From Dehalococcoidia bacterium UBA1151 (GTDB taxonomy: Bacteria; Chloroflexota; Dehalococcoidia; Lucifugimonadales; Lucifugimonadaceae), in assembly GCA_002311865.1 (NCBI GenBank), contig DBZV01000045.1, positions 1,507 to 30,666 of the forward strand: a stretch of 29,160 nt of DNA. Reading direction: 5' to 3'. Numbering within the stretch: position 1 is the first letter of the stretch; every line of letters starts with the position of its first letter. The translations under genes and the position numbers were made by a program. This document shows positions 6,566 to 17,900 of this stretch, in pieces. The notes beneath the pieces are model-generated. The model made no database searches. It saw nothing but the letters and a program-made list of their open reading frames with translations, and was not told the origin of the DNA.

Positions 6566-7870
6566 ATGGCTACTTACCACCTCTGGACAGTTGGCTGTCA
6601 GATGAACAAAGCAGACTCGGAGCGGCTCGCTTCGGGTCTGGATTTCATGGGCCTGGAGCAGAGCGACGATCTACTTGAGGCCGACATCGTTATTCTCAAT
6701 ACTTGCGTTGTGCGGCAGTCCGCAGAGGACACTGCGACCGGCACGCTGGGCAAGCTGAAGCGCATCAAGGAAAAACACCCCGACCGCATCGTCGGCGTGA
6801 TGGGCTGCATGGTTGGCCCGAAGACCGACGATCTCTCCCGGCGCTTTCCCCAGGTGAACGTGTGGGCACAGCCCCAAAATTTTGAGCCAATCATCTCAAC
6901 CGTGGGACTTGCTCTGGGCGTGGACTATGAGGGCTGCCTGGACAATCTTGTTCCCGGCGCTCCCACGGTCTCAACATTTGTCCCAATCATTCATGGCTGC
7001 GATAAGTTTTGCAGTTTCTGCATCATTCCCTATCGGCGCGGCCGCGAAGTTAGCCGCACCGTCACCGATGTTATCCACGAGGTCGAGTTGCTGGTGCAGC
7101 GCGGTGTGAAGGAAGTCACGTTCCTTGGACAGAACGTTGACTCCTACGGCCATGATTTTTCGCCACCGCAAGATCTGGCGGACCTGCTCTATTCGTCTGA
7201 ACAGGTCGCCGGGTTGGAACGAATTCGCTTCCTGACATCACATCCCAGCGATATGTCCAGCCGGATTATCGAGTCGATCAGAGACCTGCCAAAGGTGTGC
7301 GAATTGGTGAACCTGCCATTCCAGGCGGGCGATGACGAGGTCCTGGAGCGGATGCGGCGGGGCTACACGCAAGCCGAATATCTGGATAAGATTGCCGAAC
7401 TGCGTGAGAAGATTCCCGGTGTTGCGCTGACAACGGACCTGATTGTTGGCTTCTCAGGTGAGTCGGAAGCTCAGTTTGAGCATTCCCTGGATGTCTTGCG
7501 CGCAGTCAAGTTCGATAAGGTCCACTCAGCAGCGTATTCAGTGCGGACAGGCACTATCGCGTCGCGTCAGTACCCCGATGATGTGCCAATCGACGAGAAA
7601 AAGCGACGCCTGAGGGCTGTTGAAGCCTTGCAGGATGAGCTCCAGTCTGAGATAAACAGTCGGCTGGTTGGGCAGACATTCGAGATCATGATCGATGGTC
7701 ATTCCCGTGGTTCACACACCGGTAGAACAAGAACAGATAAACTTGTGTTTGTTGAAGACATAGAGCTTGAGCTCGGACAGTTCGTGCACGTTGAGATCAC
7801 GGAGGTATCTCCGTACTCGTTGCGAGGCCGGCTTACAGAGGCTCAAATAGTGGAGGCGATTACGGCATGA
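6566..7870 (+). CDS. miaB: tRNA-2-methylthio-N6-dimethylallyladenosine synthase MiaB
   Basis: MiaB is a radical-SAM methylthiotransferase that converts i6A37 to ms2i6A37 in tRNAs reading UNN codons. Numbering from the GTG at 6551, the auxiliary cluster cysteines are Cys16 (TVGCQMN), Cys52 (NTCVV) and Cys86 (GCMVG). The radical-SAM cysteines are Cys150, Cys154 and Cys157 in HGCDKFCSFCIIPYRRGRE. A C-terminal TRAM domain follows from about residue 375. Length is normal. I prefer ATG 6566 (product MATYHLWTVGCQMN) because the GTG at 6551 abuts the hairpin at 6522-6549, but an in-frame GTG start is possible. The last four bases overlap nadA as ATGA, indicating coupling. The neighbouring tRNA-Ser(GCU) has U36 and should not be a MiaB substrate, so that link is positional only. 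Confidence 0.94.
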   Translation: MATYHLWTVGCQMNKADSERLASGLDFMGLEQSDDLLEADIVILNTCVVRQSAEDTATGTLGKLKRIKEKHPDRIVGVMGCMVGPKTDDLSRRFPQVNVWAQPQNFEPIISTVGLALGVDYEGCLDNLVPGAPTVSTFVPIIHGCDKFCSFCIIPYRRGREVSRTVTDVIHEVELLVQRGVKEVTFLGQNVDSYGHDFSPPQDLADLLYSSEQVAGLERIRFLTSHPSDMSSRIIESIRDLPKVCELVNLPFQAGDDEVLERMRRGYTQAEYLDKIAELREKIPGVALTTDLIVGFSGESEAQFEHSLDVLRAVKFDKVHSAAYSVRTGTIASRQYPDDVPIDEKKRRLRAVEALQDELQSEINSRLVGQTFEIMIDGHSRGSHTGRTRTDKLVFVEDIELELGQFVHVEITEVSPYSLRGRLTEAQIVEAITA

Positions 7871-9087
7871 CCACCAGCGCGCGACAGCCGCGACCGGTGA
7901 CAATTCCGATCACTGAGCTAGAGCAGTCGGCATTTTGCCAGACCGACAGCGAACTTCGAACGCGGACTCTTGAAGATGAGTTCCGAACCGGTGTGCAATG
8001 GCAAAAGGTGCCAATCCGGTATCTAAAGCTCAAGCCTGATGAGATCTCGGACGGCATCGCCGAGGTAAAAGCCGAGCTTGGCAAAGATCTCACTATTCTT
8101 GGCCATCACTATCAGCGTGCAGATGTTGTCCAGTACGCAGACTTCCGTGGCGACTCCTTCAAGCTTTCGCAGATGGCAGCAGCCGAGCGTGAAGCGAAGT
8201 ACGTAGCATTTTGCGGCGTCCACTTCATGGCCGAGACGGCCGATATCCTCACCTCTGATGAGCAGCAGATAATCCTGCCCAACCTTGCCGCCGGATGTTC
8301 CATGGCAGATATGGCCCGCTCCGAAGACGCTGAAGATGCGTGGGATGATTTGATGGGCGTTTTGGGCGCATCCGACGAAATCATTCCGATTACTTATATG
8401 AATTCCACTGCCGCCATCAAAGCCCTTTGTGGCCGCAATAATGGAATCGTCTGTACATCGTCGAACGCGGGAAATGCGTTTGACTGGGCGTTTAGCCGGG
8501 GCAAACGAGTCCTCTTCCTGCCGGACCAGCATCTGGGCCGTAATACTGCCCTGACGATGGGTATCCCGATCGACCAGATGATCATCTGGTCACCGTTCAA
8601 GACTCTTGGCGGTAATTCCCCTGAGGCGATTCGCAGCTCCAAGGTCATCCTGTGGGAAGGCCACTGCTCTGTACACACCCGCTTCACTCCGCAGCAGATT
8701 GATGATGCCCGGGCGAAGTATCTGGATGTCAACGTAATCGTTCATCCTGAGTGCGTTAATGAGACCGTGGTTGCCGCGGACTTCAACGGCTCCACCGAGA
8801 AGATTGTTCAAATGGTGACCAATTCTCCGGCTGGCTCTGTCTGGGCAATTGGCACCGAGATCAACCTGGTGAATCGGCTGGCGAAGGAGAACCCGGACAA
8901 GACGGTGTTCTGCCTGGACCCAATAGTCTGTCCGTGCGCCACGATGTATCGGGTCCACCCGGCTTATCTTCTCTGGGTTCTTGAAGGCCTGCGCGGGGGC
9001 ATCACGATCAATCAAATCAAAGTGCCTGAGCCAATTGCGGGCGAGGCGCGGATTGCACTCGAGCGAATGCTCGATCTTGCCCGATAG
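7867..9087 (+). CDS. nadA: Quinolinate synthase NadA
   Basis: NadA condenses iminoaspartate with dihydroxyacetone phosphate to quinolinate, using a 4Fe-4S cluster, in de novo NAD synthesis. The 406-residue product shows ILGHHYQRADVVQYAD (about 77-92), Cys116 in AFCGVHFMAETADIL, YMNSTAAIKAL (about 177-187), Cys196 in IVCTSSNA, HPEC (about 293-296), and the final CPCATM (Cys355/Cys357). Cluster ligands are therefore likely Cys116, Cys196 and one of the last pair. Its first roughly 50 residues precede the conserved fold. It overlaps miaB by ATGA and is followed 32 bases on by nadC. The iminoaspartate-producing partner (nadB or an aspartate dehydrogenase) is not in the window. Confidence 0.96.
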   Translation: MTTSARQPRPVTIPITELEQSAFCQTDSELRTRTLEDEFRTGVQWQKVPIRYLKLKPDEISDGIAEVKAELGKDLTILGHHYQRADVVQYADFRGDSFKLSQMAAAEREAKYVAFCGVHFMAETADILTSDEQQIILPNLAAGCSMADMARSEDAEDAWDDLMGVLGASDEIIPITYMNSTAAIKALCGRNNGIVCTSSNAGNAFDWAFSRGKRVLFLPDQHLGRNTALTMGIPIDQMIIWSPFKTLGGNSPEAIRSSKVILWEGHCSVHTRFTPQQIDDARAKYLDVNVIVHPECVNETVVAADFNGSTEKIVQMVTNSPAGSVWAIGTEINLVNRLAKENPDKTVFCLDPIVCPCATMYRVHPAYLLWVLEGLRGGITINQIKVPEPIAGEARIALERMLDLAR

Positions 9088-9119
9088 GCCGAACTGCCTA
9101 GATTGGTTTTGACGGGGCG

Positions 9120-9983
9120 ATGACGGCGATGGTTGCGATTCCTGCGCTAGAGATCCAGCGTGCCGTAAAGGCCGCGCTCCTGGAAGACCTCGCGCTGGGT
9201 GACCCCACGACGACTTCACTCATCCCGGCTGAACACGAAGGGCGCGTGACTATGGTGGCGCGTGAGCCGGGCATTGTTTCCGGTATTGAGGTGGCTGAAG
9301 CCGCTTTCCTGGCCTACGATTCCACTCTTTCGACCACACCGCTGCTCTCGGACGGGAGCACGGTGGAAGCTCAGACCGCCATTCTCTCCGTGGAAGGCAA
9401 TTTCCGATCGATCTTGATGGCTGAGCGCACAGCCGTGAATTTCGCACAACGCATGAGCGGTATCGCAACCGCCACCCGGCAGTACGTGGATGCTGTTGCC
9501 CATACAAAGGCAACGATCGTCGACACCCGCAAGACCGCGCCCGGTCTCCGATGGTTCGATAAGTACGCCGTGGCAAGCGGTGGCGGGCAGAACCATCGTC
9601 ATGCACTTGGGGACGGCGTGCTGATTAAGGACAATCACATTGAGGCGCTCCAGCAGCTAGGGCTATCTATCGCCGAGATCGTTCAGCGTGCGCGAGCTAA
9701 CGCTCCGCACACGATCAAAATCGAAGTCGAGGTACAGAGCATCGACGAGGCGAGAGATGCTATCAACGGCTCGCCAGACATCATGCTCCTGGACAATCTG
9801 AGCCCGGCCGTCATGCGGGAAATCGTCGAGATGGTTGATGGCCGCGTAATACTTGAGGCATCCGGCGGAATCACGCTTGATGGGGTAGCTGAAGTCGCGG
9901 CCACAGGCGTTGATCTGATCTCCATTGGCGCGCTAACGCATTCGGTGCAGGCGCTGGATATCAGCGTGGACTATTCCGGGTAG
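9120..9983 (+). CDS. nadC: Nicotinate-nucleotide pyrophosphorylase (carboxylating) NadC
   Basis: NadC converts quinolinate and PRPP to nicotinate mononucleotide, CO2 and pyrophosphate, the step after NadA. The 287-residue product has LLEDLALGDPTTTSLIP at the N-terminus, ERTAVNFAQRMSGIAT (about 102-117), and DTRKTAPGLRWFDKYAV, then GGGQNHRHALGDGVLIKDNH for the PRPP/quinolinate site. The end is LEASGGITLDGVAEVAATGVD. Length is typical. ATG 9120 is preceded by a GGGG stretch; a second ATG at 9129 is also usable. It lies 32 bases after nadA in a probable miaB-nadA-nadC operon. Confidence 0.96.
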   Translation: MTAMVAIPALEIQRAVKAALLEDLALGDPTTTSLIPAEHEGRVTMVAREPGIVSGIEVAEAAFLAYDSTLSTTPLLSDGSTVEAQTAILSVEGNFRSILMAERTAVNFAQRMSGIATATRQYVDAVAHTKATIVDTRKTAPGLRWFDKYAVASGGGQNHRHALGDGVLIKDNHIEALQQLGLSIAEIVQRARANAPHTIKIEVEVQSIDEARDAINGSPDIMLLDNLSPAVMREIVEMVDGRVILEASGGITLDGVAEVAATGVDLISIGALTHSVQALDISVDYSG

Positions 9984-10050
9984 GCGGAACGGTTATTCAA
10001 CCGGGAATATGCCACCTTGGAATTCCCCAATGAGTTACCCCGTAATAACT

Positions 10051-10228
10051 GTCATCCCGGACGCCGGTAGGCGAGCCGGGATCCATTTCCCGCACTGAGT
10101 CCGCGTCAATTGGTGGCGGCCTTGCAGTCAGCACTCGGATCCCGGCTCATTCCGACTATCGTCTCCATGTCCGGGATGATATTCGTTGGGCTGGCGAGTG
10201 AGTCTGTTGTCTCCCTGTCCGGGATGAC
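10051..10228. repeat. REP/MITE-like intergenic element with nested inverted repeats
   Basis: GTCATCCCGGAC (10051-10062) is the exact reverse complement of GTCCGGGATGAC (10217-10228), bounding a 178-bp segment. An internal pair GAGCCGGGATCC (10073-10084) and GGATCCCGGCTC (10137-10148) is also perfect. A further partial copy, GTCCGGGATGA, starts at 10169. The whole lies in the 430-bp gap between nadC and a broken lipoprotein gene, with no plausible open frame. The layout resembles clustered REP/BIME units or a small non-autonomous element. I see no target-site duplication. The rest of the gap, 9984-10050 and 10229-10412, shows nothing further. Confidence 0.7.
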
Positions 10229-10412
10229 GTTTCGGGTCTGACGTGTGTTTCATCCATTGAACAATGTCGCCCAGCACCAAGTTACAGGTATCCTTCGTCA
10301 CCAGAACGCCAAATTGAATCCGGGCTGAACCGGTTATCGAACTACTTGAAGACGTCACATTTCTATCGGCGCAGGTCCGGTCGCAACTCGGATCACGGAT
10401 CCCGGGGGAACA

Positions 10413-11841
10413 TTGCAGTTGATCCGACTCCAGTTCAGGCGATTCGTGGTAGTTCTCGGTGTTATCGGCGCGCTTGCAATCACGGCGTGCAGCTCTGGCA
10501 CCGAAGTTGCTGCTACACAGTCGACCTCGCCCACCCCAGCACTGCCAACCTCGCCCGCCCCGACCTCGATACCTGCCGCCGCCGAACCGATCGCGACAAC
10601 TGTCTCCATCCCAACACTGGTGCCCATTTCATCAGCTTCAATTGCGAGCGATGTGACCGATCGAATCGTCTTCGTCAGCCCCGACTCTCAGATCTACACC
10701 ATTTAGGGTGATGGGACAGATCGTATACGCGTTTCGCCAGACTGAGCCCGACTACCGCAGGAAGGGCAATTCCCGGGGTACACGTGGCCAGGCTGGTCTC
10801 CAGATGGCAGCAAGATCCTCTATTCAGCTGCGATGCCTGAAGCGCTTTCGGCTTCGCCCTATTTGTTGATGCCCACCGACTCATATGGGGCTTCCGCGGA
10901 GTTCCCTGAGGTCGTTTACGAGAACGAGAGCCCGGATCAGGGAATGTTGTCGCTGGCGGGCCGCACTATAGTCTCTGGTCCCCGGATGGTGAGAAAGTGG
11001 CGTTCATTACCGGGACTGCGGAGGGCCTGAAGGTCTTCGTGGTTAATACAATCACCAAGCAGACGGTTGAGGTGGTTCCTGGCGCGCCGGTGTACATGGA
11101 CTGGTCCCTAGATTCCAAAGAGTTGGTGGTCCATAATGGAAACCGATTGCTCACCTACAAACAGCCGTTTGGTGTGGGCCCTTCCAGCGCCTTGGATGGC
11201 GTGTCAATTCGATATTTTGCGCCGGACTATGCGCCGGATGATGATCGTCTTCTCTTCCTGGTCGATACCAGCGATGGTGCGGCTCTCCACATGAGTAATC
11301 CGGCAAACGGCATTCTGGAACGCGTCTTGGACGCGGGAGCTGCAGCGTGGTTCAAATGGTCACCAGATGGCAGTTCGATCATGCTCTTGCGCGGTTCACT
11401 TGACGCCAGCGGCGAATCGTCTATTTCAATCATTGATCCAGCCACTCGCGGTGAGGAGTTTGTCGCCCGAGGTGACTATCTATTGTCGATGTGGTCGCCC
11501 GATGGCAGGAAACGACTATTGGCGAGGCGAAATACCGACAACACAAGATTGATGCTGTGATCGATATACGATCGCGACATGAACTTGATAAGTGACATTG
11601 TCAAATTTGAGCCGAGTGGTGAGTTGCGATGATGCATGTGTTCTTTGATCAGTACATTTCGTCACACTCATTCTGGTCACCTGACGGCGGATCGATTGTT
11701 TTTGCGGGCGATCTGATTGGACCGTTTAGCGGCCGCGGAGACGAGGAACGCGACATCGATACCGTGTGGGTGGTCAACACTGCTGGCGAGCCGAAGCCGA
11801 TAGCCATAGCCGAAGGGTTAATGGCCTTCTGGTCGCCGTAG
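10413..11841 (+). pseudogene. TolB/PD40-type beta-propeller lipoprotein, heavily degraded
   Basis: From TTG 10413, with GGGGGAA at 10404-10409 as ribosome site, the product starts with a signal peptide and lipobox AITAC (Cys26), then a Pro/Ser/Thr linker. PD40-like blades follow: WSPDGSKILYSA, LWSPDGEKVAFIT, KWSPDGSSIMLL, MWSPDGRKRLLA and FWSPDGGSIVFAG. The frame is broken at least five times. In-frame stops are TAG 10704-10706, TGA 10743-10745 and TGA 11558-11560. Frame changes occur near 10945-10960 and near 11623-11628. Recognisable sequence ends at FWSP followed by two stops from 11839. Such lipoproteins sit outside the membrane and bind proteins or polymers. The number and variety of lesions make true decay very likely. 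It lies just upstream of the giant subtilase. Confidence 0.85.
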
Positions 11842-11974
11842 TAGCGGTTTCGTCTGTATGCTTTGCGGCGGTTCGGGCTGGATATTGTGATCCACTATCT
11901 ACGGTGGCCCGTACACGCACCCGACAGGGGTCCCCCGAAGGTATCTGGTCTGATCTGGCTGTTGGCTGGAATAA

Positions 11975-14900
11975 TTGGAGCCAGAGGTCAACATTTCCAC
12001 TAACAATTTGCCAGAGCGAATTCGACTGACAATAGCGCGTCCGGTGGCATCGCTGCTTCCGGCCCTGGTACTGGCTGTGCTTGTTGGTTCTATTTCCCTG
12101 ATCCTGCTGGAAATTTCCGATAGAACTGCGAACGCATCGGAAATCGCTCCGGTCGCGGGTGAGAATTCACTCAGCCCTTTGGATTCAATCCCTGAAGACG
12201 CGTTGTTTGTGCCGGGTGAGCTTTTGATTACGTTTCAGCCGCCGGGCACTGGTTCGCAGGTTCCGACGGCACTGCTTGCGAGCGAGCAGTGGCCCGAAGA
12301 CGTGACGTTTGAGACCCGGCTTGGCAACGGTGATACGTGGGTGGCGAGTGTACCTCCTGGGAGTGAACTGGAGACCGCCGCCGCAATAGCCATTGATTCG
12401 CGCATCAAGTATGCGGAGCCAAACTACATCTACCGGGCGACGGACATCCCCGATGACCCACGCTTTTCCGAGTTATGGGGATTGAACAACACTGGTCAGA
12501 CTGGTGGAACGCCGGATGCTGATATTGACGCACCGGAGGCATGGGATGTCACCACGGGTTCTTCGTCAATCGTTGTTGCTGTGATCGACACTGGCGTCAA
12601 CTACCTGCACGAAGATCTCGCCGCAAACATGTGGGTCAATCCCGATGAGATTCCAGCTAACGGAATTGACGATGACGGCAACGGCCACATAGATGACATA
12701 TATGGGATTGATACTGCCAACGACGATTCAGATCCGATGGATGACGACAGTCATGGGTCGCATGTTGCCGGAACCGTTGGCGCCGTCGGCAACAACTCAC
12801 TTGGCGTCACAGGAATAGCGCAAAACGTTTCCATCATGGCGCTCAAATTCCTGGGTCTCGACGGCGGAACCGCCAGCGACGCCATTATAGCGTTTCAGTA
12901 CGTCATCGATATGAAGCAGCGTGGCGTGAACATCAAAATCACTCAGAACAGCTGGGGTAGTCAGTCATTCAACCAGGCACTGTTGGACGTGATGAACGAG
13001 GCAGGAGCGCTGGGTATTTTGCATTTTGCGGCTGCCGGAAACAGTGGAGTCGATAACGATGTGACTCCGCACTATCCATCGTCATTCGACTCGCCCTATG
13101 TGATTGCGGTCGCGGCATCGGATCACAACGACGTGAGGGCATCCTTTTCGTGTTACGGATCGCAATCGGTCGACCTCACAGCGCCTGGAACCAACATCTT
13201 GAGCACGGAGCTTGGCAATACATACGCAATCAAGAACGGAACTTCAATGGCGACGCCGATGGTTTCCGGCATCGCTGCCCTGATCGCCGGCCTGCCCGCT
13301 AACTACAACTCCGCACAGATACGACGAATACTGCTCAACTCAGTCGATTCTCTGTCGGCATGGGACAGCCTTGTAGCCACGGGAGGGCGCGCAAACGCGT
13401 ACAACTCCCTGATGAACGACGGTTCAACATCGACGCTGCTGATCTTGGGACCAGATTTCGGTTCGGTTGCGTACACCGGTCCTTCGACGAAATTGGAGGT
13501 GGAGGTCCTCGCTGGGCCGGACATAGTGAGAGGAGCGCAAGTGACTGCGAGCTTCTCATCAGGCGATGCAACGGTGACTCTTGTGGACGATGGGCTTGGA
13601 TTGGACGCAACATCCAGTGACGGTATTTACACAGCGGCCTGGACGCCGTCTATTTTAGGCAACGTGGCGATCTTATTCACCGCTGGGGAATCTGGAATCA
13701 GCACGAGTACTCGGACCATCTCCGTGGATGTCAGGCACTCCGATGCGCCCGCGAATGTTGTGGCAGCGCCCGGCAACGCTCAGGCCACCGTTACTTGGGA
13801 CGCACCGGCGAATCCGGGAACCAGCCCAACACTCTCCTATGAGGTCGTGTCGATTCCAACTGCGGGCAGCGCAATAACATCGGCCTCTGCGACCACAGCG
13901 GCGGTCACCGCCCTGACAAACGGAACTTCGTACACGTTTGTGGTGAAGGCCATCAACGCATTGGGGATTAGCGCCAGTTCCTCACCTTCAAACTCGGTCA
14001 CCCCCAAGCTTCCCTCTGACATCCGTGTAACGTCTACACCAATCGCCTTGGTTGCCGAGCCGGAAACGATTCTCACGCAAGCCCTCACGGTTTTCAATGA
14101 CGGTCCGGGCGTTTTGACACTCACGGCATCAATTCCGAACGAGCCGATCGGCGGTGAGGCAACCGGTGGTCCGGATGCATTTGGCTACACATTTCGGGAT
14201 AGCGACGAGGCCGGTGGACCGGTGTACAGCTGGGTGGATATTTCGGGCGCTGGAACTCCGATAACCAGTGGTGATGACGATTCTGGCGCGATACCGATTG
14301 GATTCGATTTTGACTTTTACGGCATCACCTACAGCACGCTGTATGTGGGCACCAATGGAATCGTGGGATTCACATCCACGAGCATGGCGGAGTTTATCGC
14401 GCCGCCATTGCCCACCGCGTCAACTCCCAACAACCTGATCGCGGCATTCTGGGAAGACCTTGTTGTGCCGTCGGAAGATCGACTCATGTATGAGTTGCGC
14501 GGCACGGCCCCCGCCAGGGAATTGGTTGTCACTTGGGATCGGGCTGAGGCAATTGGCGATAGCGACGAGAAATATACATTCCAGATCATGCTGAGTGAGT
14601 CGTCCAATTTCATCAAGATCCAGTACGATTCAATCGTTGGAGATAACACTCGCACAACGGTAGGAATCGAGAACGCGTCAGGAACTGTTGGGCTTCAGAT
14701 CGCGCGTTTCGCGGAATATGTGCAAGACGACCTGGCGGTGCTTATCACTCCCCCGGTAGTTATCGTTGATCCCACTTCTGCAGTCATAGAGGCAGGTTCC
14801 AGTACAGATCTCACCATCACGCTCAACGCGTTCGTACATCCCGTTGGCACCTCTTCTGAGATTCTTCGGATATCTAGCGATGACCCGGATGAGCCGGTCA

Positions 14901-17900
14901 TAGAAATTCCATTGAACGTTGAGGTCACGGCCGGTCCGCCGGGGCCGCCAACGGATGTGTTTGCCGTGGAAGGCGTTAGTGCCGCAACCGTGACCTGGTT
15001 ACCACCGATCGACACGGGTGGGGCGCCGATCACCAGTTACACGATCACGGCATCGCCCGGCGGAGTACCGACCACTGTCGCAACCACAACGACGGTTACG
15101 CTCAACGGCCTGGCCGTGGGTGAGCGGCACACTTTTACGGTGATTGCTTTCAATGGCGCGGCCTCGTCAACGGTATCTGTTTTGTCGAATACGGTTGTGC
15201 CATATACAAGCGCCCTGGTGGTCAATTCAACGGATAATTCTCCAGATTACATCCCGGGCAATGGTGCCTGCGATGTAATTGGCAGCTCCACTAAGTGCAC
15301 TTTGAGAGCGGCGATTGAGGAGTCGAATGCCAGCAGCGGCTATCAGGTCATTCTTTTCGATATCCCGACGACTGATCCGGGATACGTCGCCAGTACCACG
15401 TCGTTCAGAATCTCCCCGACTGGCACGCTGCCATTCATCGAGGATGCGGTTCTGATTGATGGCTACTCCCAGACAGGTGCCAGCCGCAACACAGCTCAAC
15501 CAGGTACATCGCTCAATACCGTTATCAAGATTGAGTTGCACGGCGGATTGATAGTCAGCGGTTCCACGAGTGGTCTTGAGTTGCGGGCCGGAAGTTCCAC
15601 CATTCGAGGCATCGCCATCGGCCAATTTTCGGGATCTGTAGTTGTTGTGAGTTCAGGCGCCAATCATATTGAGGGTAGTTTTCTGGGGACAGACGTACGA
15701 GGCGCAGTCGGAATCGGAAACTCATCGGCGGGCATCTCACTCATACCTGGTTCCACGAGTACGGCCAACGTTATTGGAGGACGCCATCCCAGTCAGGCCA
15801 ACCTGATTTCCGGCAACCAGATTGGCATCTCGATTATCGGTGCCACCACGTCCGGAGTCATCATCGAAGGAAACTTCATTGGAACAGACATCAGCGGTGC
15901 TACGGCTATTCCCAATCTTGATGTTGGACTATCTATCGCGAATGGGGCAACATCGGTGACTGTTGGAGGAGCCACAAGTGCGGCGAGGAACGTGATCTCC
16001 GGCAATGGGCAGCATGGGATAAGGCTTGTTGGCATTGATGACGAAACGATCAAGGTATTTGGCAACTACATAGGAATCAGTGTCGCCGGAACGGCTGTAT
16101 TACCAAACGGTCAGAATGGTATTTCTGTCAACAGTTCATCTCAGATCACGATTGGTGGCAGTACGCCGGCACACGGAAACGTGATCTCTGGCAACGGTTG
16201 GTCTGGGGTGTCAATCAGCGGAACTACTACCGGTCCAAACTCCCTCTGGAACAACACAATTGGCGCCTCGCCAGATGGCACAGCGGCGCTTCCTAACGGT
16301 GACGCGGGGGTTCTGATCAAGGATGGGGCGCATGACACTGCAGTTGGTGGAGTAAGTACAACAGGCAACCTCATCGCCTTCAACGGGGGTGATGGCGTGA
16401 GAGTTCTCTCTTCGAGTGCTGCTAGCTCCACAGGAAACTGGATTTCGTATAACTCCATTCATTCGAACACGGGACTCGGCATCGATCTTGCGGTTGTCGC
16501 ATATGATCTGGGATCGTGTACGGATTGTCCGGGAGATGGCGTCACAAGCAATGAGATCACGGTGGAGAACGATTCGACAATCGCCATCCAGTCAGACGCC
16601 GAAATTCACGTGCTCAGCGATGGTAAGACTGTTCGCTCCAGCCGGGTTCAGTCTTCAGTTCAGACGGCGGGGTTCACGATTGAAGGGAACAATTCTCAGC
16701 CCTTCCCTGTGATCACCTCCGTGGCGCGCGAGGGTTCGGTCACGACAATCTCGGGCACGTTTGTAGGAGTGCCAACATCCACCTACATTCTGGATTATTT
16801 CTCCAGCTCGGCCTGTGATCCGACAGGTTATGGAGAGGGCGAAACCTTTCTTCTGACGGAGAGTCTGATAACGGACGGCTCAGGGAACATAAATTTCAGT
16901 GGAGACGTGCCACTGGTGCTGGCCAGCGATCTACATGTGACGATGACCGCCTCCGATAGCTCTGGAAACACGTCTGAGTTCTCCGCGTGTGCTGGCGGGC
17001 CGGTCCTGAACATCACGGTTGAGGACGCTTCTGGGGATCCGGTATCAAGGGCTAAGGTGTTAATCTACGATGCCGACAGCACCAGCGAGTTCCCGTTAGC
17101 CGTAGGCGGATTCAGACTGACCACCGACTCCAACGGGCAGCTTCTCGTAGATTCGCTGAGTATTTCATCCACAGGTACGGTGCTAATCAGCGTCGTTTCG
17201 GAGACGCCAAACCTTGCGCTTCGGGCCACAAGTACCCTCCCCGCAGTGATTACGATTGAGCCGTCTTCGACAACTAACGTCGTGTTCAACGCTATCGACG
17301 TGAATGGCAGTCCGTTGTCGTTTGCTTCCGTGAGGGTGGGTGTCCAAGATGCGTGGACTGCGCGGGCCGGAGTTACGAATTCAAGTGGTGTTTCGTCTGT
17401 GGCAATGATGCCAGGCGATTATCAGATTCAGATGAGGAGCACCGATTCCCGATATGTATTCGTGTTTCCTGATGTGACGATTCATCCCACAACTACCAGC
17501 TTCGGTCTGGACGCGAGGGTTATAGGCACCGGTGATCTTGGGGTCGATTTCGTTGGAGATTTCGACGATCTGTACATGTTCCCGGTTCATGAAAGAAGCC
17601 TCACGTTCCCATTGATGGATCCAGCCAACGGTCAGACGGTGAAGGTCTCACCCGGAACATGGGACGTCTTCATTGACTTGCAGAAAACGAGCGGCAGCCT
17701 GATCTGGTGCTACTCCGTGAACATCTGGGATGACCTTGCCGTAGCCGATGGCTCGATAGCAACGTCGACAACCGGCGGGTCGTTCGAGGCGGTCTTGAGT
17801 CCGACAAGTACGTCGTTCGCGCTGGGGGTGAGTCCTGTACTCAACTTGTCGGTGAAAGACGGCTTTGGCCACCAGATGAGGGGTGTTTTGACAACCGATC

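Noticed and set aside
8023..9219. Long minus-strand open frames across nadA and the nadC start
   Set aside because: They are antisense to nadA, whose motifs and length are complete; nothing recognisable is encoded.
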